A DNA stretch of 64,000 nt from an uncultured Algibacter sp. (lineage in GTDB: Bacteria; Bacteroidota; Bacteroidia; Flavobacteriales; Flavobacteriaceae). Below are positions 34,435-43,061 of the stretch, one piece after another. The DNA is taken from positions 124,001 through 188,000 of the forward strand of contig NZ_CANMAU010000001.1 in NCBI RefSeq assembly GCF_947495925.1, read 5' to 3'. The notes under the pieces are model-generated. The model saw only the letters and a program-made list of their open reading frames with translations, did no database searches and had not been told where the DNA came from. The number at the start of each line of letters is the position of its first letter. The stretch's first letter is position 1. A program made the translations under genes and the position numbers.

Positions 34435-35921
34435 TTCTAGAGACAACCATAATCGTTATTTATAGCATATCGCTATTGCTTATTTTCTTATATGCTTTAG
34501 CACAATTAAATTTGCTATTTAATTATCTTTCCTCTAAAAAAGGAAAAAGTCAATGTGAAAAATTTGACTTTTCAAATTCTGAAGAAATTCCGTATATCAC
34601 CATACAACTTCCCGTTTATAACGAGATGTATGTTATGGAGCGCTTGCTTGATAATATAGCTAAAATTGATTATCCCAAAGATAAACTTGAAATTCAAGTG
34701 CTGGACGACTCTACTGATGAGACTGTAGAAAGTACACGTCTACATATTGAAAAACTTCAAACTACCGGTTTAGATATTAAGCAAATAACAAGAACAGACC
34801 GAAAAGGTTTTAAAGCAGGTGCCTTAAAAGAAGGCTTAGAAGTAGCAAAAGGTGAAATCATAGCTATTTTTGATTCAGATTTTTTACCAAAATCGGACTG
34901 GTTAAAACGAACAGTTCCTTATTTTAAAGATGCCTCAATTGGTGTTGTACAAACGCGCTGGGGACATATCAATAGAAATTATTCCATACTTACAAGAATA
35001 CAGGCTTTTGCGCTAGATGCGCATTTCACATTAGAACAAACGGGTAGAAATAGCAAGGGGCATTTCATTAATTTTAATGGGACTGCAGGTTTATGGAGGA
35101 AACAATGTATTCTAGACGCTGGAAACTGGGAAGGCGATACACTTACAGAAGATTTAGATTTAAGTTACCGTGCGCAGCTTAAAAACTGGAAATTCAAATA
35201 TCTTGAAGATGTTGAAACACCAGCCGAACTTCCTATAGTTATAAGTGCTGCTCGTTCTCAACAATTTAGATGGAATAAAGGAGGAGCCGAGAATTTTAAA
35301 AAAATGCTAGGTCGCGTTCTTAGTAGTCAGAATATATCTCCTAAAACTAAAGTACATGGTATTCTGCACCTGCTTAATAGCACTATGTTTTTAAATGTAC
35401 TGATAGTAGGCGTCTTAAGTATTCCTATGCTTTATATAAAAAATGAATATGCTCATTTAAGACCATACTTTTATGTTATGAGTTTCTTTGTTATGAGTAC
35501 CATCATATTTTTTGTGTGCTATTGGTTTATGTTTAAGAATATTTATGGCGGCGGATTTAAAAATTTCATACGGTACATCGGTATGTTCTTTGTATTTTTC
35601 TCAATTGCCATGGGCTTTTCTCTTCATAACTCCATTGCTGTTTTAGAAGGCCATTTAGGAAAGAAAAGTGAATTTGTGCGTACGCCAAAGTTTAATATTA
35701 GTAAGTATAAAGATAACTGGAAGAACAATAAGTATATGAAAAGAACCGTATCAGTTCATGTTGTTTTTGAAGGCTTACTCATGCTTTATTTTGCTTTCGG
35801 GATGTATAGTGCATTTATTGTGGGTAACCAAGGTGGTGATTTTGGGTTATTTCCTTTCCATTTAATGTTGTTTATTGGTTTTGGATATGTGTTCTTTAAA
35901 TCTTTAGCTTCGAAGGTTTAA
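34431..35921 (+). CDS. Processive-type membrane GT2 glycosyltransferase (cellulose synthase/ceramide glucosyltransferase-like)
   Basis: This 496-residue protein has an N-terminal transmembrane helix, a GT-A catalytic domain with ITIQLPVYNEMYV, VLDDSTDETVES, AIFDSDFLPKSDW, TEDLDLSYRAQ and the processive motif QQFRWNKGG, and then four or five C-terminal helices. This D,D,D,QxxRW set is typical of cellulose-synthase-like and ceramide-glucosyltransferase-like enzymes. Donor and acceptor are unknown. It overlaps the upstream GT2 gene by 4 bases and is the last gene of the tight plus-strand operon that starts with the FAD oxidoreductase. Confidence 0.88.
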   Translation: MILETTIIVIYSISLLLIFLYALAQLNLLFNYLSSKKGKSQCEKFDFSNSEEIPYITIQLPVYNEMYVMERLLDNIAKIDYPKDKLEIQVLDDSTDETVESTRLHIEKLQTTGLDIKQITRTDRKGFKAGALKEGLEVAKGEIIAIFDSDFLPKSDWLKRTVPYFKDASIGVVQTRWGHINRNYSILTRIQAFALDAHFTLEQTGRNSKGHFINFNGTAGLWRKQCILDAGNWEGDTLTEDLDLSYRAQLKNWKFKYLEDVETPAELPIVISAARSQQFRWNKGGAENFKKMLGRVLSSQNISPKTKVHGILHLLNSTMFLNVLIVGVLSIPMLYIKNEYAHLRPYFYVMSFFVMSTIIFFVCYWFMFKNIYGGGFKNFIRYIGMFFVFFSIAMGFSLHNSIAVLEGHLGKKSEFVRTPKFNISKYKDNWKNNKYMKRTVSVHVVFEGLLMLYFAFGMYSAFIVGNQGGDFGLFPFHLMLFIGFGYVFFKSLASKV

Positions 35922-36054
35922 ACAGACCTAAGAGATAGATTTAAACATACTCCTAGCATATTTCCCTATTGCATTATTTGTTTAAGTAAATAGTCTTAGC
36001 ATAACCAAGAAAGGTTTAGTTCAAAAAAGCAACAAACTATATTATATTTAATTC

Positions 36055-37449
36055 ATGCTTTTAAACCCAAGTTTTTTTAAACTCCATAAAGCGCCAATAT
36101 TTATGGCCCTATTGAGTTTAATATTATATTGGTTATTTGCTTACCATTTGATAAGGACAGATTACATCATGTTAGTCTCTCTATATGTGGGTTTATTTAT
36201 TCTTTTTTACCAGATTTTTAAGCATTTAAGAAACAACTTTAAAGCCTTAACCTATTTAGCCTTTGGGTTTCGAGCCATTTTTATTTTAGCTATACCAAAC
36301 CTATCTCAAGATTTTTATCGCTTTATTTGGGATGGCCGGATGATTTTTGAGGGCTTTAATCCTTATTTATATACGGTTGAATCTTTTATTAGTCAAGGTA
36401 AATATCCAGTAGACGAGGCTTTAGCTTTAAGGCAAGGTATGGGAGCTTTAAACGCTAGCCATTTTACTAATTACCCACCAATTAACCAGCTATGTTTTTT
36501 TATTGCTGCTTTAATTTCGGGGCAAAGTATTCTTGGGTCGGCTATAATTATGCGTTTACTTATTATTGCGGCCGATTTTGGCACACTCCACTTTGGAAAA
36601 AAACTGCTTGAAAAGTTAAACATTTCTATTTACAATATATTCTGGTATATTTTAAACCCTTTCATTATTATTGAACTTACAGGAAATTTACATTTTGAAG
36701 GGGTTATGATTTTCTTTTTAGTTTGGAGTTTATATTTGTTGCATATAAGTAAATGGGCTTGGACGGGAGTTATTTTAGCCTTATCGATCTCAGTTAAGCT
36801 TATACCTCTCATCTTTTTACCTTTATTCTATCAGTGTTTTATAAAAGCAAATAACAATCGAAACGGGGTTTCAACCACACACAACTTCGCAAGGCTTATT
36901 GGGTTTTATACCATTGTAATTACCACTACAATTTTACTCTTCTCTCCATTTTATTCTTCCAATTTTATATCTAATTATTCAAAAACTGTGGCGCTTTGGT
37001 TTCAGAATTTTGAATTCAACGCCAGCTTGTATTATATAGCACGAGGCATTGGCTATATGTTTAGAGGATATAACGAAATAGCAATCATTGGCAAAATAAC
37101 TCCAATAATTGTTATTCTATTCGTACTCTGTTTAACTTTTTTTAGAAGAAATACAACTACAGAACAACTGATAACCGCTATGTTACTGGTACTATCTTTT
37201 TATTATTTCACTACTACAACTGTGCATCCTTGGTATATCGCTACACTTTTAATTTTGTCTGTATTCACCAAATATAAATTCCCTTTAGTATGGAGTTTTG
37301 TTATTATATTAAGTTACTTAGCCTACATTAATTTAAATAAAGCAGACAAGACTGAAAACCTTTGGGTGATTGCCATAGAATACATGATAGTTTACGGCGT
37401 ATTTATTTGGGAACTATTCATAAAAAAAGCTCCCAAATTGGAAGCTTAG
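36055..37449 (+). CDS. GT-C type mannosyltransferase-like integral membrane protein
   Basis: This 464-residue protein has about eleven hydrophobic helices and the loop motif LSQDFYRFIWDGRMIFEGFNPY (near residue 85), which is the hallmark of polyprenyl-phosphate-sugar-dependent GT-C/GT87-like enzymes. NPFIIIELTGNLHFEGVMIF and TVHPWYIATLLILS also fit. It would use a lipid-linked sugar, plausibly made by the GT2 enzyme at 33742, to glycosylate a periplasmic or membrane acceptor. A 133-base spacer separates it from the operon upstream. Mannose is inferred from family naming, not from residues here. Confidence 0.82.
   Translation: MLLNPSFFKLHKAPIFMALLSLILYWLFAYHLIRTDYIMLVSLYVGLFILFYQIFKHLRNNFKALTYLAFGFRAIFILAIPNLSQDFYRFIWDGRMIFEGFNPYLYTVESFISQGKYPVDEALALRQGMGALNASHFTNYPPINQLCFFIAALISGQSILGSAIIMRLLIIAADFGTLHFGKKLLEKLNISIYNIFWYILNPFIIIELTGNLHFEGVMIFFLVWSLYLLHISKWAWTGVILALSISVKLIPLIFLPLFYQCFIKANNNRNGVSTTHNFARLIGFYTIVITTTILLFSPFYSSNFISNYSKTVALWFQNFEFNASLYYIARGIGYMFRGYNEIAIIGKITPIIVILFVLCLTFFRRNTTTEQLITAMLLVLSFYYFTTTTVHPWYIATLLILSVFTKYKFPLVWSFVIILSYLAYINLNKADKTENLWVIAIEYMIVYGVFIWELFIKKAPKLEA
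37422..37447 (-). terminator. Terminator for the 37472 gene
   Basis: The stem AAGCT-CCA / TGG-AGCTT with one mismatch lies at the 3' end of the mannosyltransferase gene and is followed on the minus strand by seven T. It starts 25 bases beyond the stop of the minus-strand gene ending at 37472. Confidence 0.65.
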
Positions 37450-37471
37450 TTTAATACCTTAATATTTATAT

Positions 37472-37837
37472 CTAACTCTTTTCTAAATCCGTAATAGTAT
37501 TTTTATCATCGCTAGTGTCTTCAGTAAAATTATCATCTTTATTAAAAGTGATTTTAAAAAGACTCCCTTTTAATGCATCCGATTTAAGATCATATTTTTT
37601 AAGAGCAGCCTCCTCAATATGATGAAATGTAAATGAAACTACCTTTCCATTTTTAGCCTTTTTCTCAAAAGCGTAACCATCTCCATCCATACCCATATAA
37701 GTGGCATATACAATTAACCCGTTTTGGTATTCAACAGATTCAATAGTCTTATCGACATTTTCCTCAACCTTAAAGCTAGAAAAAGTTAAGGTCATTAATC
37801 CAAATACACCTAGTACAATTAGTTTTTTCGTGTTCAT
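37472..37837 (-). CDS. Small exported hypothetical protein
   Basis: This 121-residue protein has a signal peptide (MNTKKLIVLGVFGLMTLTFSS) and a compact mature domain with YQNGLIVYATYMGMDGDGYAFEKK, VVSFTFHHIEEAAL and an acidic tail KDDNFTEDTSDDKN. I do not recognise a family. It is a single gene convergent with the mannosyltransferase gene and followed by a terminator. The tail motif NFTEDT also ends the next protein at 38049. Confidence 0.72.
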   Translation of the reverse strand: MNTKKLIVLGVFGLMTLTFSSFKVEENVDKTIESVEYQNGLIVYATYMGMDGDGYAFEKKAKNGKVVSFTFHHIEEAALKKYDLKSDALKGSLFKITFNKDDNFTEDTSDDKNTITDLEKS

Positions 37838-38048
37838 GTTATTGATGTTTAATATTCATAGTATGTTATCATTGGGAAATATTCAAAAACTATACCACTA
37901 TAAAATGGTTGATTTTTACTACTTAAAGATACACTTTAATTATAAAACCTAGCTTGGGATTTAAAAAAATAAAAGCTGTAACTCGATATAACACCTTCAA
38001 AACCCTTTGTTTCTAAACCTTTAAACTCTCTCCCCCTAAATGAGGGTA

Positions 38049-38360
38049 TTAATTATTATCATCCAGATCTTCTGGATTTTTCAAAGTCTGAGTAGTATCT
38101 TCAGTAAAATTACCAAAACTTTCCATGTCGTAATTCTTCATAGTTAGAGCCAACTTGGTACTTACTTTTACTAAATACATGGTATCTTGAGTAGTAACCT
38201 CAACGGCTTCAATTATTTCATCATGGTTGTTTCTAAAAGATATAATCTGCCTTTCATCATAACCATCTGGATAGCGTTCAACTAATAAAGTCAAAATCTC
38301 TGGTGTCAACTTTTTGAAATCAACGATGACGTGCTTTAAGTTATCATTCCTATTTTTCAT
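38049..38360 (-). CDS. Small cytoplasmic hypothetical protein
   Basis: This 103-residue protein has no signal peptide. It reads as one small domain (HVIVDFKKLTPEILTLLVERYP, IEAVEVTTQDTMYLVKVSTKLA) and an acidic tail containing NFTEDTTQTL. I believe similar short proteins occur in other flavobacteria next to the RsuA-family gene, but cannot assign a function. It stands between the mevalonate/pseudouridine run and the preceding small exported gene, with about 210 bases free on each side. Confidence 0.7.
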   Translation of the reverse strand: MKNRNDNLKHVIVDFKKLTPEILTLLVERYPDGYDERQIISFRNNHDEIIEAVEVTTQDTMYLVKVSTKLALTMKNYDMESFGNFTEDTTQTLKNPEDLDDNN

Positions 38361-38578
38361 AAAGCAAATGTTTTAAGTACAATAGGGTGTCACAGTCAAA
38401 AGATACGAAAAAAAATTAAAAAACTAAACAGTAACACCGTGGATAACAATTGATTATCGTTTTATTACGAATAATAAAGACAGTTTATAGAACCTCTTCC
38501 TATATTAAATCAATAAAAAAATAATTCTAATTATAAATATACCAAGCAATAATATTTTTTTGAAAGATTTAAAACGAC

Positions 38579-39421
38579 TTACAACATTTTAAGTGTATTT
38601 AACTCTTGCTCTGTTAAATGTTTCCAATGTCCACGAGGAATATCTTTTTTTGTTAAGTGACCAATAGCAACACAATCTAAGCTTACAATATCGTATTTGA
38701 AGTATTCAAAAATAGTTCTAATAATGGTATTACCAGTATTCTTTATTTTTAAACCAATCTCTTTTTTAGATGCCCCATCAATATAGCTTATCTCCTCTAC
38801 TTCAATTAATTTGCCTTCAACTTTAAAACCGCCTTGAATCTTTTTCAAATCTTCAAGTTTTAAGTTTTTATCTAATTCAATATGAAATAGTCGAGCCACC
38901 CCATTTTTAGAATTTGTAAACTTAGCAGCAACAATATCGTCATTTGTAAAAAGTAATAAGCCTTTAGAGTTTCGCCCTAAACGTCCTATAGGTTTTATTC
39001 TAGAATTGGATGCATTTGCAACTAAATCCATGACCGTTCGACCTTTACCTTCACTTGTTGTAGTAGCAAAACCTTTAGGTTTATTAAGTAATACGTAGGC
39101 CTTTTTTTCTGGGCTGATTCTTGCACCATCATAACGCACCTCATCTCCTGGTTTTACCTTAAAACCCATTTCTGTTATAATCTTGCCATTAACCGAAACT
39201 AAACCTGTAGCAATATGCACATCGGCCTCTCTTCTAGAGCACATTCCAGCATTAGCAACGTATTTGTTCAGCCTAATTTCATCTAGGCTTCCTGATTTTT
39301 TAGATGCTGAAGTATTTTTTTTGATAGGTGCATTTCCTCTTACGTCTTTTTTAAAACGCTTACTTCCATTACCACGTCCTGCTGGCTTTCCTTTTCCTTT
39401 ACCCCCTTGTTGTCTATTCAT
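38579..39421 (-). CDS. RsuA/RluB-family pseudouridine synthase with altered catalytic motif
   Basis: This 280-residue protein has a 45-residue Gly/Lys/Arg-rich N-terminal extension, an S4 RNA-binding domain (about 47-110: IRLNKYVANAGMCSRREADVHI, VSVNGK) and a pseudouridine-synthase domain with LLNKPKGFATTTSE and IGRLGRNSKGLLLFTND. In active family members this last motif is GRLDxxTxGLLL, and the Asp is catalytic; here codon 149 (38975-38977) is GGG for Gly. It may be inactive, use another residue, or act as an RNA-binding factor. It is last of the minus-strand mevalonate run, 108 bases after the UbiA gene. Confidence 0.88.
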   Translation of the reverse strand: MNRQQGGKGKGKPAGRGNGSKRFKKDVRGNAPIKKNTSASKKSGSLDEIRLNKYVANAGMCSRREADVHIATGLVSVNGKIITEMGFKVKPGDEVRYDGARISPEKKAYVLLNKPKGFATTTSEGKGRTVMDLVANASNSRIKPIGRLGRNSKGLLLFTNDDIVAAKFTNSKNGVARLFHIELDKNLKLEDLKKIQGGFKVEGKLIEVEEISYIDGASKKEIGLKIKNTGNTIIRTIFEYFKYDIVSLDCVAIGHLTKKDIPRGHWKHLTEQELNTLKML

Positions 39422-39529
39422 GACTTCTAATTTTATGCAAAGATATACTTAAAATTACGATTGTTTATTTAAGATTGTTGTTTTGTTGTATCGGTGTTAG
39501 TAATTACAGTAAAAGCCCAAACTATTATT

Positions 39530-40432
39530 TTAGATGCGATTTAAAATAACACCCACATCGATTAATAGAATACTAAAAACTCCCGAAAGAATGATGAATT
39601 TTAGAATATTATGTAAGATTAAATAATGTGTTTTGGTTTTTGACATCCATAACAGAAACAGAAATACCGCCAATAAAAACAAACTTAAATAGAAGAAAAA
39701 ATACATGTACCCTATCTCAAAAGAAGACAACAACAAATAAGCCGGAATTAACGTTAAAACCGCCAAAGTTGTAAGCATAAGTTTGGATGTTTTTTCACCG
39801 TAGGCTACTGGAATAGTAACATACCCCTGCGCTATATCTCCTTTAATGTTCTCTAAGTCTTTAGTCAATTCTCGCATTGAAATCATTAAAAACAGGAAAA
39901 TGGCATGTACAAAAATGACGGTTTCGAAATTCTTGTAATACATAAAAATGGCGAAGAATGGTGTAATGGTAAGAATTGCTGAAGTTAAATTCCCTATGAA
40001 TGGCAATCGCTTCAATTTATGCGAGTAAAACCAAATACCAAAGATGTAAATGGAAAAAAATAATACTGCTCTAAACGATACATAACTTGCCAGAATTACG
40101 GCAATGAAGTTTAAAACAAAATAAAAGGAAAGCTTTGTATTTTGACTTACTAATCTATCCAACCTAGACTTAATTGGGCGATTAATTAAGTCTTTTTCTG
40201 AATCGTAAAAATTATTAATAATATATCCTCCTGCAATGGTTGCTGCCGATGCTAATACCAGCATAAACAAATTTAAATCGAATAATACTGCCCGCAAAGG
40301 TAAATCGTATGCTAATATATAGATAGCCGTTAAGTACTGGGCTATTATAATAATTAGGATATTATAGCCACGAACCACGGAAAACATACTAAAAAACTTT
40401 AGTAGAATGTGTTTCTGAGTTCTTGATAACAT
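39530..40432 (-). CDS. UbiA-family prenyltransferase (geranylgeranylglycerol-phosphate transferase-like)
   Basis: This 300-residue integral membrane protein has about eight helices. The first Asp-rich motif is GGYIINNFYDSEKDLINRPIKS (about residues 70-90), and the second region is SMRELTKDLENIKGDIAQGY (about 190-208). These are UbiA motifs for prenyl diphosphate and Mg2+ binding. Annotated relatives in flavobacteria are often called geranylgeranylglycerol-phosphate geranylgeranyltransferase. It follows mevalonate kinase and decarboxylase genes, so its substrate is an isoprenoid from this pathway; quinone synthesis is an alternative. Confidence 0.85.
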   Translation of the reverse strand: MLSRTQKHILLKFFSMFSVVRGYNILIIIIAQYLTAIYILAYDLPLRAVLFDLNLFMLVLASAATIAGGYIINNFYDSEKDLINRPIKSRLDRLVSQNTKLSFYFVLNFIAVILASYVSFRAVLFFSIYIFGIWFYSHKLKRLPFIGNLTSAILTITPFFAIFMYYKNFETVIFVHAIFLFLMISMRELTKDLENIKGDIAQGYVTIPVAYGEKTSKLMLTTLAVLTLIPAYLLLSSFEIGYMYFFFYLSLFLLAVFLFLLWMSKTKTHYLILHNILKFIILSGVFSILLIDVGVILNRI

Positions 40433-40451
40433 CTAATAAAAATTTGATAAT

Positions 40452-40471
40452 ATCCTGAGAAACCTCAGGAT
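40452..40471 (-). other. Intercistronic hairpin between mevalonate kinase and UbiA genes
   Basis: A perfect 8-base stem ATCCTGAG/CTCAGGAT with a 4-base loop fills part of the 52-base spacer. On the minus strand the following sequence is not a clean T tract, so it is more likely an mRNA-processing or stability element than a terminator. Confidence 0.45.
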
Positions 40472-40484
40472 GACCGTATAGAAT

Positions 40485-41414
40485 TTAGAAATTATAGACA
40501 ACTTCCAATTTATAATCGGATAAAGATTGCTTTGCTTTTTGAATATCTTCAGTAAACCCTAAAATATATCCGCCTCCACCAGAACCACAAAGTTTTAAGT
40601 AATACTCATTAGTTTCAATACCTTTTTTCCAAAGTTCATGAAATTGCAGAGGAATCATAGGTTTAAAATTATTCAAAACAACTTTAGACAACTGTTTGGT
40701 GTTTTTAAATAATGATTTTATGTCTCCTTTTAAGAAATCGTCAACACAGGCATCAGTATGTTTTATAAACTGCGTTTTTAGCATTTTACGAAACCCTTCT
40801 TGTTTCATGTTGTCCATAAACAAACTAACCATTGGAGCTGTTTCTCCAATAATTCCACTATCAATTAAAAATACAGCACCATTCCCTTCAACCTGTTGAG
40901 CAGGAATACCGGTTGCCTCAATATTATCTTTAGAATTGATTAAAATTGGGATACTTAAATAACTATTTAAAGGATCTAAGCCAGAAGATTTCCCGTGGAA
41001 AAAAGACTCCATAGCAGAAAAAATGGCTTTTAATTTTAGCAATTTATCTCTTGTCAAGTTTTCAAGAACCGTAATTTTATCAAAGGCATACTTATCATAA
41101 ATAGCGGCTACTAAAGCGCCACTACTTCCAACACCATAACCTTGGGGTATTGAAGAATCGAAATACATTCCCGAATTTACATCTTCTAATAAACGTTCGT
41201 TATCAAAACGAACCTCAGCATCATCAATACTTTGAATATGCTCAGCAAATCTTTTTAAACTTCTATTCGAACTTAAAGCTTCTTTAGAAGGGTTTTCATC
41301 CTTTTTTAAAGCTCCATTATAAAAACTATAAGGAATTGACAACCCTTTAGAATCTTTAATAATTCCATATTCTCCAAAGAGTAGAATTTTTGAATAAAAT
41401 AGAGGTCCTTTCAT
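40485..41414 (-). CDS. Mevalonate kinase-like GHMP kinase
   Basis: I take the ATG at 41414 as start; the codon two before it is TTG and less likely. The 309-residue protein begins MKGPLFYSKILLFGEYG, has the GHMP ATP loop PQGYGVGSSGALVAAI (about residues 90-105), SAMESFFHGKSSGLDPLN with the catalytic Asp, and the C-terminal motif CGSGGGGYILGF. It phosphorylates mevalonate, or as a related GHMP kinase could phosphorylate mevalonate phosphate; the adjacent MvaD gene supports the mevalonate pathway. The spacer to MvaD is 27 bases. Confidence 0.87.
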   Translation of the reverse strand: MKGPLFYSKILLFGEYGIIKDSKGLSIPYSFYNGALKKDENPSKEALSSNRSLKRFAEHIQSIDDAEVRFDNERLLEDVNSGMYFDSSIPQGYGVGSSGALVAAIYDKYAFDKITVLENLTRDKLLKLKAIFSAMESFFHGKSSGLDPLNSYLSIPILINSKDNIEATGIPAQQVEGNGAVFLIDSGIIGETAPMVSLFMDNMKQEGFRKMLKTQFIKHTDACVDDFLKGDIKSLFKNTKQLSKVVLNNFKPMIPLQFHELWKKGIETNEYYLKLCGSGGGGYILGFTEDIQKAKQSLSDYKLEVVYNF

Positions 41415-41441
41415 AAACAACTTTGATTCGGTTATGCAAAT

Positions 41442-42521
41442 TTACGACTGTTTCGCCCCAAATCCAATTTTATCGTTAATATACTGACCTTTTTGACAAA
41501 ATGCAACTAATTCATTCTGAATGAATTCCATAACAACACTCTTTTCTCTTTCGGGATAAAGTACATGAACATTAGCTCCCGCATCTAAGGTAAAACATAC
41601 TTTAGAGCCTGATAATCTCCTGAAAGCCCATATTTTATTAATAATTTCTAGGGTGTTTGGTTTCATTAAAATAAAATACGGCATGCTAGTCATCATCATA
41701 GCATGCAGTGTTAAAGCTTCACTCTCCACTAAGGCCACAAAAGCATCCAAATCGCCATCTTTTAAAATAGAAACCATTGCCGAAAGGTTTGTATTGGCCT
41801 GTTTAAAACGTTCGGCAGCAAAAGGGTGGCCATGCATTAAATTATGACCAACAGTACTACTCACTTGTTTTTCTCCTTTATCCACCAACAATATGGTATC
41901 TTGGTAATTTTGAAAATCTTGGTGTACTTCATACGGATATTTTACACCAAAGAGGTCTGAACTTCCCTCAATATCAACATGTTTACCCCATAAAACTAAA
42001 TCACCTTCTAAACTTCTACAAGCACTTCCAGAACCTAAGCGAGCTAAAAACGATGCTTTCTGAATAAAATCTTCTTGAGATATATCACCAATCAATTCCT
42101 TCTCAATGCTCATTAGGCACAAAGCTAAAGCGCTCATGCCCGAAGCGGAAGAAGCAATACCAGAGCTGTGTGGAAAAGTATTTACTGTTTCAATTTTAAA
42201 CTGATAATCCTTCAAAAAAGGCAAATATGCTTCAACTCGCTTAAAAAAGGTTTCAATCTTTGGCTTAAAATCATCTTTCTTTTCACCATCCAAAAACACT
42301 TCAAAAGAATAACCGCTATCACTTTCTAGCTCTGAAAAACTTAATGATGTAGTAGTCTTACAATTATTAAGTGTAAAGCTTATAGAAGGATTCTCAGGTA
42401 TTTGATCTTGCTTTTTACCCCAATACTTTACCAATGCAATGTTACTTGGTGAAGACCATGTAAAACTGCCGTTCTTAATACTTTTAGGATATGGTTGAGG
42501 AATAAAATCTTGTATTATCAT
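41442..42521 (-). CDS. mvaD: Diphosphomevalonate decarboxylase
   Basis: MvaD converts mevalonate 5-diphosphate to isopentenyl diphosphate with ATP in the cytoplasm. The 359-residue GHMP-family protein has SPSNIALVKYWGKKQDQIPENPSI near the N-terminus, the ATP loop FPHSSGIASSASGMSALAL (about 113-131), the family signature RLGSGSACRSLEGDLVLW, and FTLDAGANVHVLYP. It starts 3 bases after DUF1697 and lies upstream of mevalonate kinase. Flavobacteria use the mevalonate route rather than MEP, so this gene set fits the host. Confidence 0.94.
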   Translation of the reverse strand: MIIQDFIPQPYPKSIKNGSFTWSSPSNIALVKYWGKKQDQIPENPSISFTLNNCKTTTSLSFSELESDSGYSFEVFLDGEKKDDFKPKIETFFKRVEAYLPFLKDYQFKIETVNTFPHSSGIASSASGMSALALCLMSIEKELIGDISQEDFIQKASFLARLGSGSACRSLEGDLVLWGKHVDIEGSSDLFGVKYPYEVHQDFQNYQDTILLVDKGEKQVSSTVGHNLMHGHPFAAERFKQANTNLSAMVSILKDGDLDAFVALVESEALTLHAMMMTSMPYFILMKPNTLEIINKIWAFRRLSGSKVCFTLDAGANVHVLYPEREKSVVMEFIQNELVAFCQKGQYINDKIGFGAKQS

Positions 42522-42524
42522 GTG

Positions 42525-43061
42525 CTAATTATCAGTTAACAAAGATAACAACTTTACCATTGTTTTGTAATTCCTTGCGGTAGCTGTTACTTTCAATTTT
42601 CGTTCAAAAAAGTTATTACTCATTTTAGCTTTTCCATAACCTGTTGCGCAGTAAAAATAAACACAATTATCAGTTATATGAAATTCTTCATTCGGATATG
42701 ATATTTTAAAAACCTCGTCTACAATTGCTTTCTCAGGCACATCAAATAACATCATAAAATAACTTTTCTCCTTTTTTTCTTCTGAAAAAGGGCAATCGTC
42801 AAAATTCTGTTTTAACTTCTCTGGTGTCTTAACTATTACAGGCACTTCGAAACCAAAGTGATTCTTAATTTCATTATGAATTTTAAGCTCAAGACTTTCA
42901 ATAGCCCCCTCTTTAGATTGGAAAATGACATTGCCACTTTGAATATAAGTTTTAACGTTATTCAATCCTGTTTTAGACAGTAACACCCTGAGTTCTTCCA
43001 TTGGGATTTTCTTTTGTCCACTTACATTAATACCTCGTAAAAGGGCAATATATGTTTTCAT
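42525..43061 (-). CDS. DUF1697 domain protein
   Basis: This 178-residue cytoplasmic protein matches DUF1697 throughout: TYIALLRGINVSGQKKIPME, LRVLLSKTGLNNVKTYIQSGN, VIVKTPEKLKQNFDDCPF and a C-terminal TATARNYKTMVKLLSLL. The biochemical role of the family is unknown. It abuts the HI0933-type flavoprotein gene without spacer and mvaD follows 3 bases later, so it is part of the long run. Confidence 0.87.
   Translation of the reverse strand: MKTYIALLRGINVSGQKKIPMEELRVLLSKTGLNNVKTYIQSGNVIFQSKEGAIESLELKIHNEIKNHFGFEVPVIVKTPEKLKQNFDDCPFSEEKKEKSYFMMLFDVPEKAIVDEVFKISYPNEEFHITDNCVYFYCATGYGKAKMSNNFFERKLKVTATARNYKTMVKLLSLLTDN

Noticed and set aside
38438-38446. A TTATCCACG sequence on the minus strand, one base from a DnaA box
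   Set aside because: Single, imperfect and without a cluster of similar boxes or an AT-rich unwinding element next to dnaA or dnaN; no origin is supported.
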